The notes under the pieces: generated by a model | What the model was told of the DNA's origin: nothing | Database searches by the model: none | The model's input: only the letters and a program-made list of their open reading frames with translations | Program-made: the position numbers and the translations under genes | DNA from: Georgfuchsia sp049276455 | Lineage (GTDB): Bacteria > Pseudomonadota > Gammaproteobacteria > Burkholderiales > Rhodocyclaceae | Direction of reading: 5' to 3' | NCBI GenBank assembly: GCA_049276455.1 | Contig: JBASWL010000021.1 | Coordinates: 210,457-274,456, forward strand | Length of the DNA stretch: 64,000 bases | Shown here: piece after piece, positions 48,322 to 57,693 of the stretch | How the letters are laid out: each line of letters begins with the position of its first letter | Numbering within the stretch: position 1 is the first letter of the stretch

Positions 48322-49615
48322 GAACATTATCGCAACGGCAGCCATTGCCTTGCTGATTGGCGGCGTCGTCGGCTACTGGATATCGTCCGGGAAATTGACT
48401 GAATCAGCCACCATGCAACCGGCGGCAGGGGAGCGCAAGCCGCTTTTTTATCGCAATCCGATGAATCCGGCCATTACGTCTTCCGTCCCGGCGCAAGACG
48501 AAATGGGCATGGACTATATCCCCGTCTATCCGGAAAGAAGCACCGAGCCGGATGCTTCCGCCGGAACCGTCAAGATAGATGCAACGATGGTGCAGGATAT
48601 GGGTGTCCGCACGACAGAGGTCAAACGCACGACTCTGTCGCGGCACATCCGCACCATAGGACGGGTTACCTATGACGAGCAGCGCGTGGCGCGCCTGCAT
48701 CCGAAATATGATGGATGGGTCGAAAAGCTGTTCGCCGACAAAACCGGCGAGCCGGTGAAAAAGGGCAGTATGCTGCTTGCAATCTATTCGCCCCAGATCG
48801 TCGCTACCGAGGAAGAATATCTGCTTGCCCTGGACAGTGTGGCGAAGCTGAAAAAAAGCCTGTTTGCCGATGTGCGCGAAGGGGCCGAGAGTCTCTTGCG
48901 TTCAACCAAAGAGCGTCTGCAACTGTTTGACGTTCCCGAGCACCAGATCCGGCAACTCGCCACCGAGCACAAAATCATAAAGGGCATACATATTCATTCT
49001 CCGTTTGATGGCATCGTGATGAACATCGGCGCCCGTGAGGGCGAGCGCATCACCCCGCAAACCGAGCTTTACATGATCACGGATCTGTCGCGCGTCTGGG
49101 TGACCGTCGATCTCTACGAGGATGATCTTCCCTGGGTGCGCGAAGGCGATACGGCCAGCATGCAGGTGGCTGGCATTCCGGGGCGCACCTTCACCGGCAA
49201 GGTGACCTATATTTATCCCTACATGGAGGCAAAAACACGCACCATCAAAATCCGTCTGGAGTTTGACAACCCGGAGCTGGCGCTGAAGCCGGACATGTTC
49301 GCCAATGTCGATATCGAGTCGGGCAAGCAATTCGATGCATTAGTTGTTCCCGCCGAGGCCATTGTGCGCACCGGCACGCAGGAACAGGTATTCGTGCGGC
49401 GCGCGCCAGGCCGGTTTGAACCGCGCAAGGTCACGGTCGGCGTAACCACAGATGGGCAAACGCAGATCGTGAAGGGTCTGGAGGCTGGCGAGACCGTAGT
49501 GACATCGAGCCAGTTCCTGATCGATTCCGAATCCAAGCTGAAGGAAGCAACGGCCAAAATGATCGAAGCAGCCACACCGAAAATGGATGGCATGGGCGCG
49601 GGAGGCCAACGATGA
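48314..49615 (+). CDS. cusB: RND periplasmic adaptor CusB with heavy-metal-binding domain
   Basis: A 433-residue membrane fusion protein. An N-terminal anchor or signal (MNKNIIATAAIALLIGGVVG) comes first. A heavy-metal-binding segment YRNPMNPAITS..MGMDYIPVYPE follows, with Met residues suited to Cu(I)/Ag(I). Lipoyl/hairpin and beta-barrel domains and a C-terminal membrane-proximal domain complete it. ATG 48314 overlaps the cusC stop; the frame upstream of it lies inside cusC. Its stop overlaps cusA (ATGA). Confidence 0.93.
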   Translation: MNKNIIATAAIALLIGGVVGYWISSGKLTESATMQPAAGERKPLFYRNPMNPAITSSVPAQDEMGMDYIPVYPERSTEPDASAGTVKIDATMVQDMGVRTTEVKRTTLSRHIRTIGRVTYDEQRVARLHPKYDGWVEKLFADKTGEPVKKGSMLLAIYSPQIVATEEEYLLALDSVAKLKKSLFADVREGAESLLRSTKERLQLFDVPEHQIRQLATEHKIIKGIHIHSPFDGIVMNIGAREGERITPQTELYMITDLSRVWVTVDLYEDDLPWVREGDTASMQVAGIPGRTFTGKVTYIYPYMEAKTRTIKIRLEFDNPELALKPDMFANVDIESGKQFDALVVPAEAIVRTGTQEQVFVRRAPGRFEPRKVTVGVTTDGQTQIVKGLEAGETVVTSSQFLIDSESKLKEATAKMIEAATPKMDGMGAGGQR

Positions 49616-52600
49616 TTCGTGCGCTGATCGACGCCTCGATCAAAAACCGCTTTCTGGTCCTGATTGCGACGCTGCTGATTTCATTGGCCGGCTTTCTGGC
49701 GATGAAATCCACCCCGCTCGACGCCATACCCGACCTTTCCGACGTGCAGGTCATCATATTCACCGGCTTCCCCGGCCAGGCGCCAAAGGTGGTGGAGGAT
49801 CAGGTGACCTATCCGTTGACCACCGCGATGTTGTCGGTACCGAGAACGAAGGTGGTGCGCGGCTATTCCTTCTTCGGCTTTTCCATGGTGTATGTGATCT
49901 TCCAGGACGGCACCGACATGTACTGGGCGCGCACCCGCGTGCTGGAATACCTGAACTATGCTGCCGATCGCCTGCCCGCCAGCGTTTCTCCCAAACTGGG
50001 GCCGGATGCCACCGGCGTCGGCTGGGTGTACGAATATGCGCTGGTGGACAAGTCGGGCCGCCATGATTTGTCGCAGTTGCGCTCGATCCAGGACTGGTAC
50101 TTGCGCTATCCGCTACAGACGGTGGATGGCGTCTCCGAGGTCGCTTCCATTGGCGGTTACGTCAAGCAGTATCAGGTCGAAGTCAAACCGGACGCGCTGC
50201 TGGCTTACAACATTCCGCTCGCCAAGGTCAAACAGGCCATCCAGCGCAGCAACAATGACGTCGGCGGCCGCCTAGTGGAAATGGGCGAAACCGAATACAT
50301 GGTGCGCGGGCTTGGCTATATCAAAAGCCTGCACGATCTGGAAGTCATTCCCATTGGCGTCGATGCCAATGGCACGCCGATCTATCTGAAACAGGTGGCG
50401 AACATCCATCTCGGTCCCGAATTGCGCCGCGGTCTGGCGGAACTCAACGGTGAGGGCGAAGTCGCCGGTGGCGTCGTGGTCATGCGCTACGGCGAGAACG
50501 CGCTGACCACCATCGAGCGGGTACGCCAGAAATTGGAAAACTTGAAAAAGGGACTACCGGAAGGCGTCGAAATTGTCCCCGTCTATGATCGTGGCAACCT
50601 GATCGAGCGCGCCGTGGACAACCTCAAGCACAAGCTGATCGAGGAATCCATCGTCGTCGCGCTGATCTGCCTGTTGTTCCTGTTGCACGCCAGAAGCGCG
50701 CTGGTGGCCATCATCAGCCTGCCGGTCGGTATCCTGATCGCGTTCCTGATCATGCGCTGGCAGGGATTGTCCGCCAACATCATGTCGCTGGGCGGCATCG
50801 CCATTGCCATCGGCGCGATGATTGATGGGGCGATTGTGATGATTGAGAATGCCCATAAACACCTGGAACACCTGGGCAACGAGGGCAGCAACCTGCGAGC
50901 AAGATGGGAGGCGGTTGCCACGGCGTCCAAGGAAGTCGGCCCAGCCCTGTTCTTCTCGCTGCTGATCATTACCGTTTCGTTCCTCCCGGTATTTACCCTG
51001 CAGGCACAGGAAGGACGAATGTTCTCGCCCTTGGCTTTTACCAAAACCTATTCCATGGCCGCAGCCGCACTGCTGGCAGTTACCCTGGTGCCTGTACTGA
51101 TGGGGCTTTTGATTCGCGGCAAGATTCCAAGTGAAGAGCGCAATCCGATCAATGTCTGGCTGAAACGTCTGCATACCCCGTTGCTGGAACTTGCTATCAA
51201 ACGGCGCAGTCTGACCGTCATGCTCGCCTTGCTGCTGTTGGCAGCCACCGCTTATCCCGTGCTGAAAATTGGTTCCGAATTCATGCCACCACTCGATGAG
51301 GGCGACATACTCTTCATGCCAACGACTTATCCCGGCATTTCCATTACCAAGGCGAAGGAGCTGCTTCAACAGACCGACAAGATTCTGAAGACGTTTCCCG
51401 AAGTTGCCCAGGTGTTCGGCAAGGTTGGGCGAGCCAACACTGCAACTGATCCGGCGCCATTAGCCATGCTGGAAACGACCATCCAGCTGAAACCAAGATC
51501 GGAGTGGCCGAATTCCGACAAGACCACCAAAGCGTTGATGGACGAGATGGATGCAGCAATCAAGTTTCCGGGTTTGGCGAATGCATGGACTTATCCGATC
51601 AAGACCCGCATCGACATGTTATCAACCGGTATCAAGACACCGATCGGGATCAAGGTCTCGGGTCCCGACCTGAACGTGCTGGAAAAGGTCGCCGGCGATA
51701 TCGAAAAGACATTGAAGACATTGCCGGACACGCTCTCGGCTTTCGCCGACAAGGCCGCCGGCGGTTACTACCTTGATTTCGATATCAAGCGTGAAGAGGC
51801 GGCGCGCTACGGGCTGACAGTGGGCGATGTGCAGGATGTCGTGCAATCGGCCATCGGCGGCATGAACGTGACCGAAACTGTCGAGGGACTGGAACGTTAC
51901 CCGGTCAATGTGCGCTATCCGCGTGAACTGCGCGACAACATGGAAGCGTTGAAGCGCGTACTGATCGCAACGCCGACCGGAGCACAGATTCCTCTGTCGC
52001 TGGTGAGCGATCTGAAGTTGAAGCGCGGCCCTCCTGCGATTAAAACGGAAAATGCTACTCCCAATGCTTGGGTATACGTGGACATCAAGACCAGCGATAT
52101 CGGTGGCTATGTGGCGCAGGCGAAGAAGCAGGTCGACAGCACGGTAAAAATACCAGCAGGATATTCGCTGGTCTGGTCGGGACAATTCGAATACATGGAG
52201 CGCGCCGCCGAACGCCTGAAAATGGTCATCCCGTTAACCCTGCTGACCATTTTCCTGCTGCTCTATTTCAATTTCCGCAACATCACGGCGCCGCTGGTGG
52301 TGATGCTGTCCATTCCGTTCGCCCTGATTGGCGGTTTCTGGCTGGTCTGGCTGCTCGGCTACAACATCTCAGTGGCGGTGGCGGTAGGGTTTATCGCCCT
52401 GGCCGGTGTATCGGCTGAGATCGGCGTGCTGGTGCTGACCTTCATCGATCAGGCCATAGAAAGTCGCCGTGCCGAACGTGGCGGGTATTTGAGCGCCGCC
52501 GAAATCATGGCCGCCGTCCTGTCCGGCACCACGCTGCGCTTGCGCCCCATCGCCATGACCGCGACCGCAGTGATCGCTGGCCTGGTGCCGATCATGTGGG

Positions 52601-52800
52601 GCGGCGGAGCCGGCTCGGATGTCATGCGGCGCATCGCGGCGCCGATGATCGGCGGCATGGTCACCGCCACAGTTCTTTCCTTGTTGGTGCTGCCGGTCAT
52701 ATACGGCTGGACGTTGCTCATTCTGGAACGGCGCCGAAATGGTCGGCCCAATGATCCAGACGTGGCGCTGACGACGTATGTGCCTGGAAACCAGGATTGA
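49612..52800 (+). CDS. cusA: Heavy-metal RND efflux pump CusA
   Basis: A 1062-residue inner-membrane pump of the HME-RND family, with 12 helices and two large periplasmic loops. The first helix is followed by the HME pattern PLDAIPDLSDVQV and VEDQVTYPLTTAML. Helix 4 carries GGIAIAIGAMIDGAIVMIEN, which includes the proton-relay acidic residues. Metal-binding Met residues occur in the periplasmic porter domain. It exports monovalent Cu/Ag using the proton motive force. Confidence 0.95.
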   Translation: MIRALIDASIKNRFLVLIATLLISLAGFLAMKSTPLDAIPDLSDVQVIIFTGFPGQAPKVVEDQVTYPLTTAMLSVPRTKVVRGYSFFGFSMVYVIFQDGTDMYWARTRVLEYLNYAADRLPASVSPKLGPDATGVGWVYEYALVDKSGRHDLSQLRSIQDWYLRYPLQTVDGVSEVASIGGYVKQYQVEVKPDALLAYNIPLAKVKQAIQRSNNDVGGRLVEMGETEYMVRGLGYIKSLHDLEVIPIGVDANGTPIYLKQVANIHLGPELRRGLAELNGEGEVAGGVVVMRYGENALTTIERVRQKLENLKKGLPEGVEIVPVYDRGNLIERAVDNLKHKLIEESIVVALICLLFLLHARSALVAIISLPVGILIAFLIMRWQGLSANIMSLGGIAIAIGAMIDGAIVMIENAHKHLEHLGNEGSNLRARWEAVATASKEVGPALFFSLLIITVSFLPVFTLQAQEGRMFSPLAFTKTYSMAAAALLAVTLVPVLMGLLIRGKIPSEERNPINVWLKRLHTPLLELAIKRRSLTVMLALLLLAATAYPVLKIGSEFMPPLDEGDILFMPTTYPGISITKAKELLQQTDKILKTFPEVAQVFGKVGRANTATDPAPLAMLETTIQLKPRSEWPNSDKTTKALMDEMDAAIKFPGLANAWTYPIKTRIDMLSTGIKTPIGIKVSGPDLNVLEKVAGDIEKTLKTLPDTLSAFADKAAGGYYLDFDIKREEAARYGLTVGDVQDVVQSAIGGMNVTETVEGLERYPVNVRYPRELRDNMEALKRVLIATPTGAQIPLSLVSDLKLKRGPPAIKTENATPNAWVYVDIKTSDIGGYVAQAKKQVDSTVKIPAGYSLVWSGQFEYMERAAERLKMVIPLTLLTIFLLLYFNFRNITAPLVVMLSIPFALIGGFWLVWLLGYNISVAVAVGFIALAGVSAEIGVLVLTFIDQAIESRRAERGGYLSAAEIMAAVLSGTTLRLRPIAMTATAVIAGLVPIMWGGGAGSDVMRRIAAPMIGGMVTATVLSLLVLPVIYGWTLLILERRRNGRPNDPDVALTTYVPGNQD

Positions 52801-52821
52801 AATTTCAAAGGAGGATTGGCA

Positions 52822-53175
52822 ATGGAGAATACGGATTATTGCAAAGTGACCGCGTTTATTCGCAGCGATGCTTTGGTGCAGGTTGAAAGGCGCCTGCAGG
52901 AACTTGCAGTCCCCGGCATCAGCGTGACACAAGTCAAGGGTTATGGCGAATATGCCAATTTTTATAACCACGAAGGGATAACAACACATGCCCGGGTTGA
53001 TATTTTCACCTCCGCTCAGCGCGCAGAGGCTACAGCGCAAGCCATCATGGATGCAGCCCATTCCGGCGTGGCGGGAGATGGAATCGTAGTCGTGCAGTCG
53101 GTCAGCAAGATCTATCGAACCCGACATCGAAAAGAAGTGCGGCCGGGTGATCCAGGGGAGCCGCTGAACAAGTAG
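52822..53175 (+). CDS. PII-like signalling protein linked to metal efflux (PII-NG group)
   Basis: A 117-residue member of the PII superfamily starting MENTDYCKVTAFIRSDALVQVERRL (as two parts: KVTAFIR strand and the helix). The canonical T-loop tyrosine context is replaced by VKGYGEYANFYNHEG. The ATP-binding B-loop reads SGVAGDGIVVVQSV, with the usual Lys of GDGK changed to Ile, and the C-loop region is IYRTRHRKEV. This non-orthodox group is known for association with CusABC-type operons rather than nitrogen genes. AAAGGAGGA precedes ATG 52822. Effector and target are unknown. Confidence 0.85.
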   Translation: MENTDYCKVTAFIRSDALVQVERRLQELAVPGISVTQVKGYGEYANFYNHEGITTHARVDIFTSAQRAEATAQAIMDAAHSGVAGDGIVVVQSVSKIYRTRHRKEVRPGDPGEPLNK

Positions 53176-53299
53176 CCGTACCTGTATTTCTAATAATGAT
53201 AAATAGAAAAAATCATGGTGTGGCCAGCGGCAGTCAAAAGGAGTCAATCGGGGCTCTGCATTGCATATTAACAACTACATATTTCGTCAGCGAGGGTAT

Positions 53300-53899
53300 A
53301 TGAAATTCGCAAAGGTGACGCTGGTTCTGCTGCTGGTATTCGCGCTTGGCATTGGCGCATTCGCGTGGTCTGGCATTTACAACCCCGGCGCGGACAGCCC
53401 GCACTGGAAAATTACTTACGCGCTGATAGAAGCCTCGCGGGATCGTTCTGTTGAACGCCATGCCTCCACGGTTGTCGTACCCGCCAATCTCGATGACCCG
53501 CAGCTGATCCTGAATGGCGCCGGCCACTACGCAGCAATGTGTTCTGACTGCCATCTGGCGCCTGGCAAGCAGGATTCCGAACTGCGTGCCGGGTTGTATC
53601 CATTGCCGCCCAATCTGAGCGAAACCAACGTGGATCCGGTGGATTCGCGCGAGGCTTTTTGGATCATCAAGCATGGCCTCAAGATGAGCGCAATGCCGGC
53701 CTGGGGGATGAGCCACGATGACGTGACGATCTGGAGCATGGTTGCATTCCTGCGCAAGTTGCCTGGCATGGCGCCCGAGCAATACCAGGAGATGATCGCC
53801 AAGGCGCTGCCTGATGTAGATCTGGACTCAATGGGCGGCGAAACCATGCCAGCGTCGCATGGTCATACCCATGTCGGTTACACGCATGCTTCAGATTGA
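53300..53899 (+). CDS. c-type cytochrome, single heme, membrane-anchored or secreted
   Basis: A 199-residue protein with an N-terminal hydrophobic helix (about 5-24, signal or anchor). One CxxCH heme site is CSDCHLAPGK (about 90), and a likely axial Met lies in MSAMPAWG. The C-terminal tail is His-rich (SHGHTHVGYTHASD). It sits inside the copper cluster, 124 bases after the PII-like gene. It might take electrons from, or deliver them to, a periplasmic copper-related reaction; this is speculative. ATG 53300 with GAGGG upstream fits a signal peptide better than the longer frame to 53261. Confidence 0.85.
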   Translation: MKFAKVTLVLLLVFALGIGAFAWSGIYNPGADSPHWKITYALIEASRDRSVERHASTVVVPANLDDPQLILNGAGHYAAMCSDCHLAPGKQDSELRAGLYPLPPNLSETNVDPVDSREAFWIIKHGLKMSAMPAWGMSHDDVTIWSMVAFLRKLPGMAPEQYQEMIAKALPDVDLDSMGGETMPASHGHTHVGYTHASD

Positions 53900-53979
53900 T
53901 TTTGGCTAAACTTCAAGATATGCCTGAAAAACTACTACCCTCGTTATTGATAAACACCCCCCAACTGAAAGGAAAGACC

Positions 53980-54414
53980 ATGAATACCCTGCGCAATGTA
54001 ATGACACTCGCTTTGACTGCGGCTTTTGCCGCACCCATAGTGGTCTTCGCCACCGACAAGCCGGTTGCCGAACATGCCTGCCATCACCCGGAGCAAGCCC
54101 GGACCGAGAATCCACAATGCACCATGATGCAGGAACACGCAACGAAAATGCATGCCAGGATCGAAGCGATGCAAAAGCGCATGAAGGCCATGGAGGAGAC
54201 CGCCGACCCCAAGGCGCGCATGCCGCTGATGAAGGAGCAAATGGCGGACATGCAGGCTGTGATGAAAGACATGGAAAACAGTTGTCCCATGGCCTGCGGC
54301 AAGAGTGGAATGCACATGATGGATCACGATATGCACGAAGGCATGGGCATGATGGGCCACGACATCCATGACGATATGGATCACGGCGATCAAATGATGC
54401 AGCTGGAAAAGTAA
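53980..54414 (+). CDS. Met/His-rich periplasmic protein, putative metal-binding
   Basis: A 144-residue protein. A signal peptide (MNTLRNVMTLALTAAFAAP) is followed by CHHPEQ, a Met/Lys/Glu-rich helix (about 48-100, strong heptad character), and a C-terminus packed with Met, His and Asp (MHMMDHDMHEGMGMMGHDIH). Such composition is typical of periplasmic copper or silver sponges. The AAAGGAAAG site fixes the start at 53980. It ends the copper cluster. No named family could be assigned. Confidence 0.75.
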   Translation: MNTLRNVMTLALTAAFAAPIVVFATDKPVAEHACHHPEQARTENPQCTMMQEHATKMHARIEAMQKRMKAMEETADPKARMPLMKEQMADMQAVMKDMENSCPMACGKSGMHMMDHDMHEGMGMMGHDIHDDMDHGDQMMQLEK

Positions 54415-54532
54415 GCGCGTTTGATATCCTTCTTCTTCTGAGAAATGTGTATGCGATGATGGCGTTCCGTCCTTGCAAGGCGTGATGACAGGGATGCCCG
54501 GAAATCCGAAAAATCTCTACTTGCTGTCGAGC

Positions 54533-54561
54533 TTGTCGAAGGACAATCGTGGCAATATAAA
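54533..54561 (+). promoter_or_regulatory. Predicted promoter with overlapping palindrome for the Nfn-like operon
   Basis: TTGTCG (54533-54538) and TATAAA (54556-54561) are 17 bases apart, with transcription expected near 54568. The -35 overlaps a perfect inverted repeat TTGTC-GAAG-GACAA (54533-54546), a possible operator. The start codon is 66 bases downstream of the predicted transcription start. Confidence 0.45.
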
Positions 54562-54633
54562 TTCAGTTTGACAGGTTCAACACGACCAGTGACCGGATTA
54601 CCGGAATGGATTAACTGACAACAAGGCTAGGCT

Positions 54634-57009
54634 ATGTACAAGATCATCCGCCGCGAGGCATTTTCCGACACCACTTTCCTGTGGGAAGTGCTGGCACCCG
54701 ACGTGGCGAAATCGGCGCAACCGGGCCATTTTGTCATGCTCCGCCTGCATGAAGGCAGCGAACGCATCCCGCTGACAGTCGCCGATTATGATCGCGACAA
54801 GGGCACCATCACCATGGTGATCCAGTCGCTCGGCAAGACGACGGTCGAAATGCGCGACCATTACAAGGAAGGCGACAGCTTTGCCGATTTTGTCGGCCCC
54901 TTGGGCATGCCGCAGCATGTGGGCAAGGTCGGACACGTCGTGCTGGTCGGTGGCGGGCTTGGCGTGGCGCCGGTGTATCCGCAACTGCGCGCGTTCAAGG
55001 ATGCCGGCAATCGCACTACCGGCATCATCGGTTTTCGCAACAAGGACTTGGTGTTCTGGGAAGACCGCTTCAACGCATTCTGCGACGACCTGATTGTTTG
55101 CACCGACGACGGCAGCTACGGCACACCGGGTTTTGTTACCTCGGCGCTGAAGGAGGTGCTCGAACGCGACAAGCCGGATCTGGTCATCGCCATCGGGCCG
55201 CTGCCGATGATGAACGCCTGCGTCGAGACGACGCGGCCCTATGGCGTCAAGACCATGGTCTCGCTCAACGCCATCATGGTCGATGCCACTGGCATGTGCG
55301 GTTCCTGCCGCGTCAGCGTCGCCGGCGAGGTCAAGTTCGCCTGCGTCGACGGGCCCGACTTCGACGGCCATCAGGTCGACTTCAAGGAACTTCTGCTGCG
55401 CCAGCGGCGCTTCAAGGGCGAGGAAACCAGGGCAAGCGAGGATTACGCACATGTCTGCAAGGTGGAGCAGGTGCTGTTCGAGCAGAACAAGCGCAACTAC
55501 AAGAAGCTCAGTGAACTTTCGCCGCACGCCGTGGAGATGCCGGAGCGTGATGCGCTGGAGCGCTCGCGCAACTTCAAGGAAGTGAATCTGGGCTACAGCA
55601 TGCATGATGCCTTGGTTGAGGCCGAACGCTGCATCCAGTGTGCCAAGCCTCTTTGCATCGCCGGCTGCCCGGTATCGATCGATATTCCGCGCTTCATTCG
55701 CCACCTGCTGGTGCGCGACCTGGATGGCGCGCTCGGCGCCATCAATGAATCGAATTTATTCCCGTCAGTGTGCGGCCGTGTCTGCCCGCAGGAATCGCAG
55801 TGCGAGGCCCAGTGCATCGTCGGCAAGAACAAGAAGGTGGCGATGGAGCCGGTGGCCATCGGCCGGCTGGAGCGCTTCGTCGGCGACAATGCCCGTGCGC
55901 CCAAGGCCCAGCCGGCGCGCTTCGAGCGACCGCTGGGCCGGATCGGCGTGGTCGGCTCCGGACCCGCCGGGCTGGCCGTTGCCGCCGATCTGGCGCGCTA
56001 TGGTTGCGAGGTCACGGTGTTCGAGGCGCTGCACGTGATCGGCGGCGTGCTTCAGTACGGGATCCCGTCTTTTCGTCTGCCGCGCGACATCATCAGCCGC
56101 GAGGTCGACAACCTGAAAGACATGGGCGTCAAGTTCGAAACCAACAAGGTGATCGGCAAGACCTTCTCCATCGCACAACTCATGTACGAGATGGGTTTCG
56201 ACGCGGTCTTCATTGGTGCGGGTGCCGGCGCACCGAGTTTTCTCGGCATTCCGGGCGAGTTTGCCGGCCAGGTCTATTCGGCGAACGAATTCCTCACCCG
56301 CGTCAACCTGATGGGCGGCGACAGGTTCCCCTATCTCGATACGCCGATCACGCTGGGCCAGAGTGTCGTCGTGATCGGCGCCGGTAACACGGCCATGGAC
56401 TGCCTGCGCGTGGCCAAGCGGCTGTGCGCACCGACCGTGCGCTGCGTCTATCGCCGCTCCGAGGCCGAGGCCCCGGCGCGTATCGAAGAGATTCGTCACG
56501 CCAAGGAGGAAGGCATAGAGTTTTTTTTCCTGCATGCGCCAGTCGAAATCTTCACCGGCGACGATGGCAGCGTGCGCGGCATGAAGGTGCAGAAAATGGT
56601 GCTGGGCGAACCGGATGACAAGGGCCGGCGCAAACCCGTGCCGCTCGACGAATACGTCGAACTTGAATGCGATACCGTGATTTATGCGCTCGGCACCAAT
56701 GCCAACCCGATCGTCACCCAGTCGACACAGGGGCTGGGCCTCAATCAATGGGGCTACATCGTCGCCGATCCAGAGACGCAGGCCACCACCCTGCCCGGGG
56801 TGTTTGCCGGTGGCGACATCGTCACCGGCGGGGCCACCGTCATCCTTGCCATGGGCGCCGGCCGCCGCGCGGCGAGGGCCATCGGCGCCTATTTGCATAA
56901 CGGCAAGCAGAAATGGCCGGTGACCCAGGAAGATGCCGATGCCTTCGTGCCGCCCTCTGCCCTCGGCAACGCCGTACCCTCAACCACTCAGAGCGAGAGC
57001 CAATCATGA
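54634..57009 (+). CDS. Fused NfnA/NfnB (SudB/SudA)-type NADH-ferredoxin:NADP+ oxidoreductase
   Basis: A 791-residue fusion. The N-terminal half (about 1-290) is a ferredoxin-NADP reductase/PyrK-like subunit: FAD block RIPLTVADYD, NAD block VLVGGGLGVAPVYPQL, and a [2Fe-2S] site in VDATGMCGSCRVSV plus a later Cys in KFACVDGPDFDG. The C-terminal half (about 330-791) is a GltD-like subunit: CIQCAKPLCIAGCP and CGRVCPQESQCEAQC for two [4Fe-4S] clusters, FAD site GSGPAGLAVAADLARYG, and NAD(P) site VIGAGNTAMDC. Separate homologues are the bifurcating NfnAB or sulfide dehydrogenase SudAB. Coupled to rubrerythrin (ATGA). Confidence 0.88.
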   Translation: MYKIIRREAFSDTTFLWEVLAPDVAKSAQPGHFVMLRLHEGSERIPLTVADYDRDKGTITMVIQSLGKTTVEMRDHYKEGDSFADFVGPLGMPQHVGKVGHVVLVGGGLGVAPVYPQLRAFKDAGNRTTGIIGFRNKDLVFWEDRFNAFCDDLIVCTDDGSYGTPGFVTSALKEVLERDKPDLVIAIGPLPMMNACVETTRPYGVKTMVSLNAIMVDATGMCGSCRVSVAGEVKFACVDGPDFDGHQVDFKELLLRQRRFKGEETRASEDYAHVCKVEQVLFEQNKRNYKKLSELSPHAVEMPERDALERSRNFKEVNLGYSMHDALVEAERCIQCAKPLCIAGCPVSIDIPRFIRHLLVRDLDGALGAINESNLFPSVCGRVCPQESQCEAQCIVGKNKKVAMEPVAIGRLERFVGDNARAPKAQPARFERPLGRIGVVGSGPAGLAVAADLARYGCEVTVFEALHVIGGVLQYGIPSFRLPRDIISREVDNLKDMGVKFETNKVIGKTFSIAQLMYEMGFDAVFIGAGAGAPSFLGIPGEFAGQVYSANEFLTRVNLMGGDRFPYLDTPITLGQSVVVIGAGNTAMDCLRVAKRLCAPTVRCVYRRSEAEAPARIEEIRHAKEEGIEFFFLHAPVEIFTGDDGSVRGMKVQKMVLGEPDDKGRRKPVPLDEYVELECDTVIYALGTNANPIVTQSTQGLGLNQWGYIVADPETQATTLPGVFAGGDIVTGGATVILAMGAGRRAARAIGAYLHNGKQKWPVTQEDADAFVPPSALGNAVPSTTQSESQS

Positions 57010-57641
57010 CAAGCTGTCCGAAATGTCACCGCCCGATTGAAGGCGAAGAAGAATACATCTGCTGCGCCAACCTTGAGCTCAGCTGGAAATGCCGCTCATG
57101 CGGCAAGGTGAGCGAGGGGTTTGCCTTCCCTTATGGCATGTGTCCGTATTGCAAGGGCAAGCTGGAAATCATGGAGCGCGGCGTGATCGAGGACAGCAAA
57201 AGCCTGGATGCCATTCGCACGGCATTCGAGATCGAACTCGGCGGCCATGCGTTCTACCTGCGTGCGTCGAGCGAGGCAAAGGATCCGGTATTGCGCGAGC
57301 TCTTCGGCCGCTTCGCGGCGATGGAGCAGGAGCATATCGAGACATTGTCCAGGCGCTACCATGCGGATTTGCCGGCGCCAGCCGATGACTTCCAGCTTGA
57401 TCGAACTGCCATCTTTGCAGGGGTGGAGCGCAAGCCGGAGGATCCGGCCAACCTGTTTCGCATCGCGATTGCATTCGAAGAGCGTTCGGTGAAGTTCTAC
57501 AGCGAACAGGGCGCCAATTCGCCAGAAGGATCGGTCGAGCAGGATCTTTACAAGGAACTCGCCGCCGAAGAGCGTGAGCATGTGGCATTGCTGACAACGG
57601 AATATGAGCGCTGGAAGGCAGGCAAGGCCGGGTTGCTGTAA
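57006..57641 (+). CDS. Rubrerythrin-like protein with N-terminal rubredoxin-type zinc ribbons
   Basis: A 211-residue protein. The N-terminal part has paired cysteines (CPKC, CC, CRSCG, CPYCKG), giving one or two rubredoxin/zinc-ribbon-like sites. A ferritin-like diiron domain follows, with AFEIELGGHAFYLRAS, AAMEQEHIETL, FEERSVKFY and AAEEREHVALL, the four Glu/ExxH ligand helices. Rubrerythrins reduce hydrogen peroxide using NAD(P)H-derived electrons. The Nfn-like protein whose stop overlaps its start is a plausible electron source. Placing the rubredoxin part at the N-terminus is the reverse of classical rubrerythrin. Confidence 0.85.
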   Translation: MTSCPKCHRPIEGEEEYICCANLELSWKCRSCGKVSEGFAFPYGMCPYCKGKLEIMERGVIEDSKSLDAIRTAFEIELGGHAFYLRASSEAKDPVLRELFGRFAAMEQEHIETLSRRYHADLPAPADDFQLDRTAIFAGVERKPEDPANLFRIAIAFEERSVKFYSEQGANSPEGSVEQDLYKELAAEEREHVALLTTEYERWKAGKAGLL

Positions 57642-57693
57642 ATTCTCTTCGCAAGCCTGGTTTCAGTTGCGCGCGCGCTGTCGCGCAGATATT

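Noticed and set aside
54568..54580. TTGACAGGTTCAA as an FNR box upstream of the Nfn-like gene
   Set aside because: The half-sites are separated by five bases instead of the six needed between TTGA and TCAA in a real FNR site.
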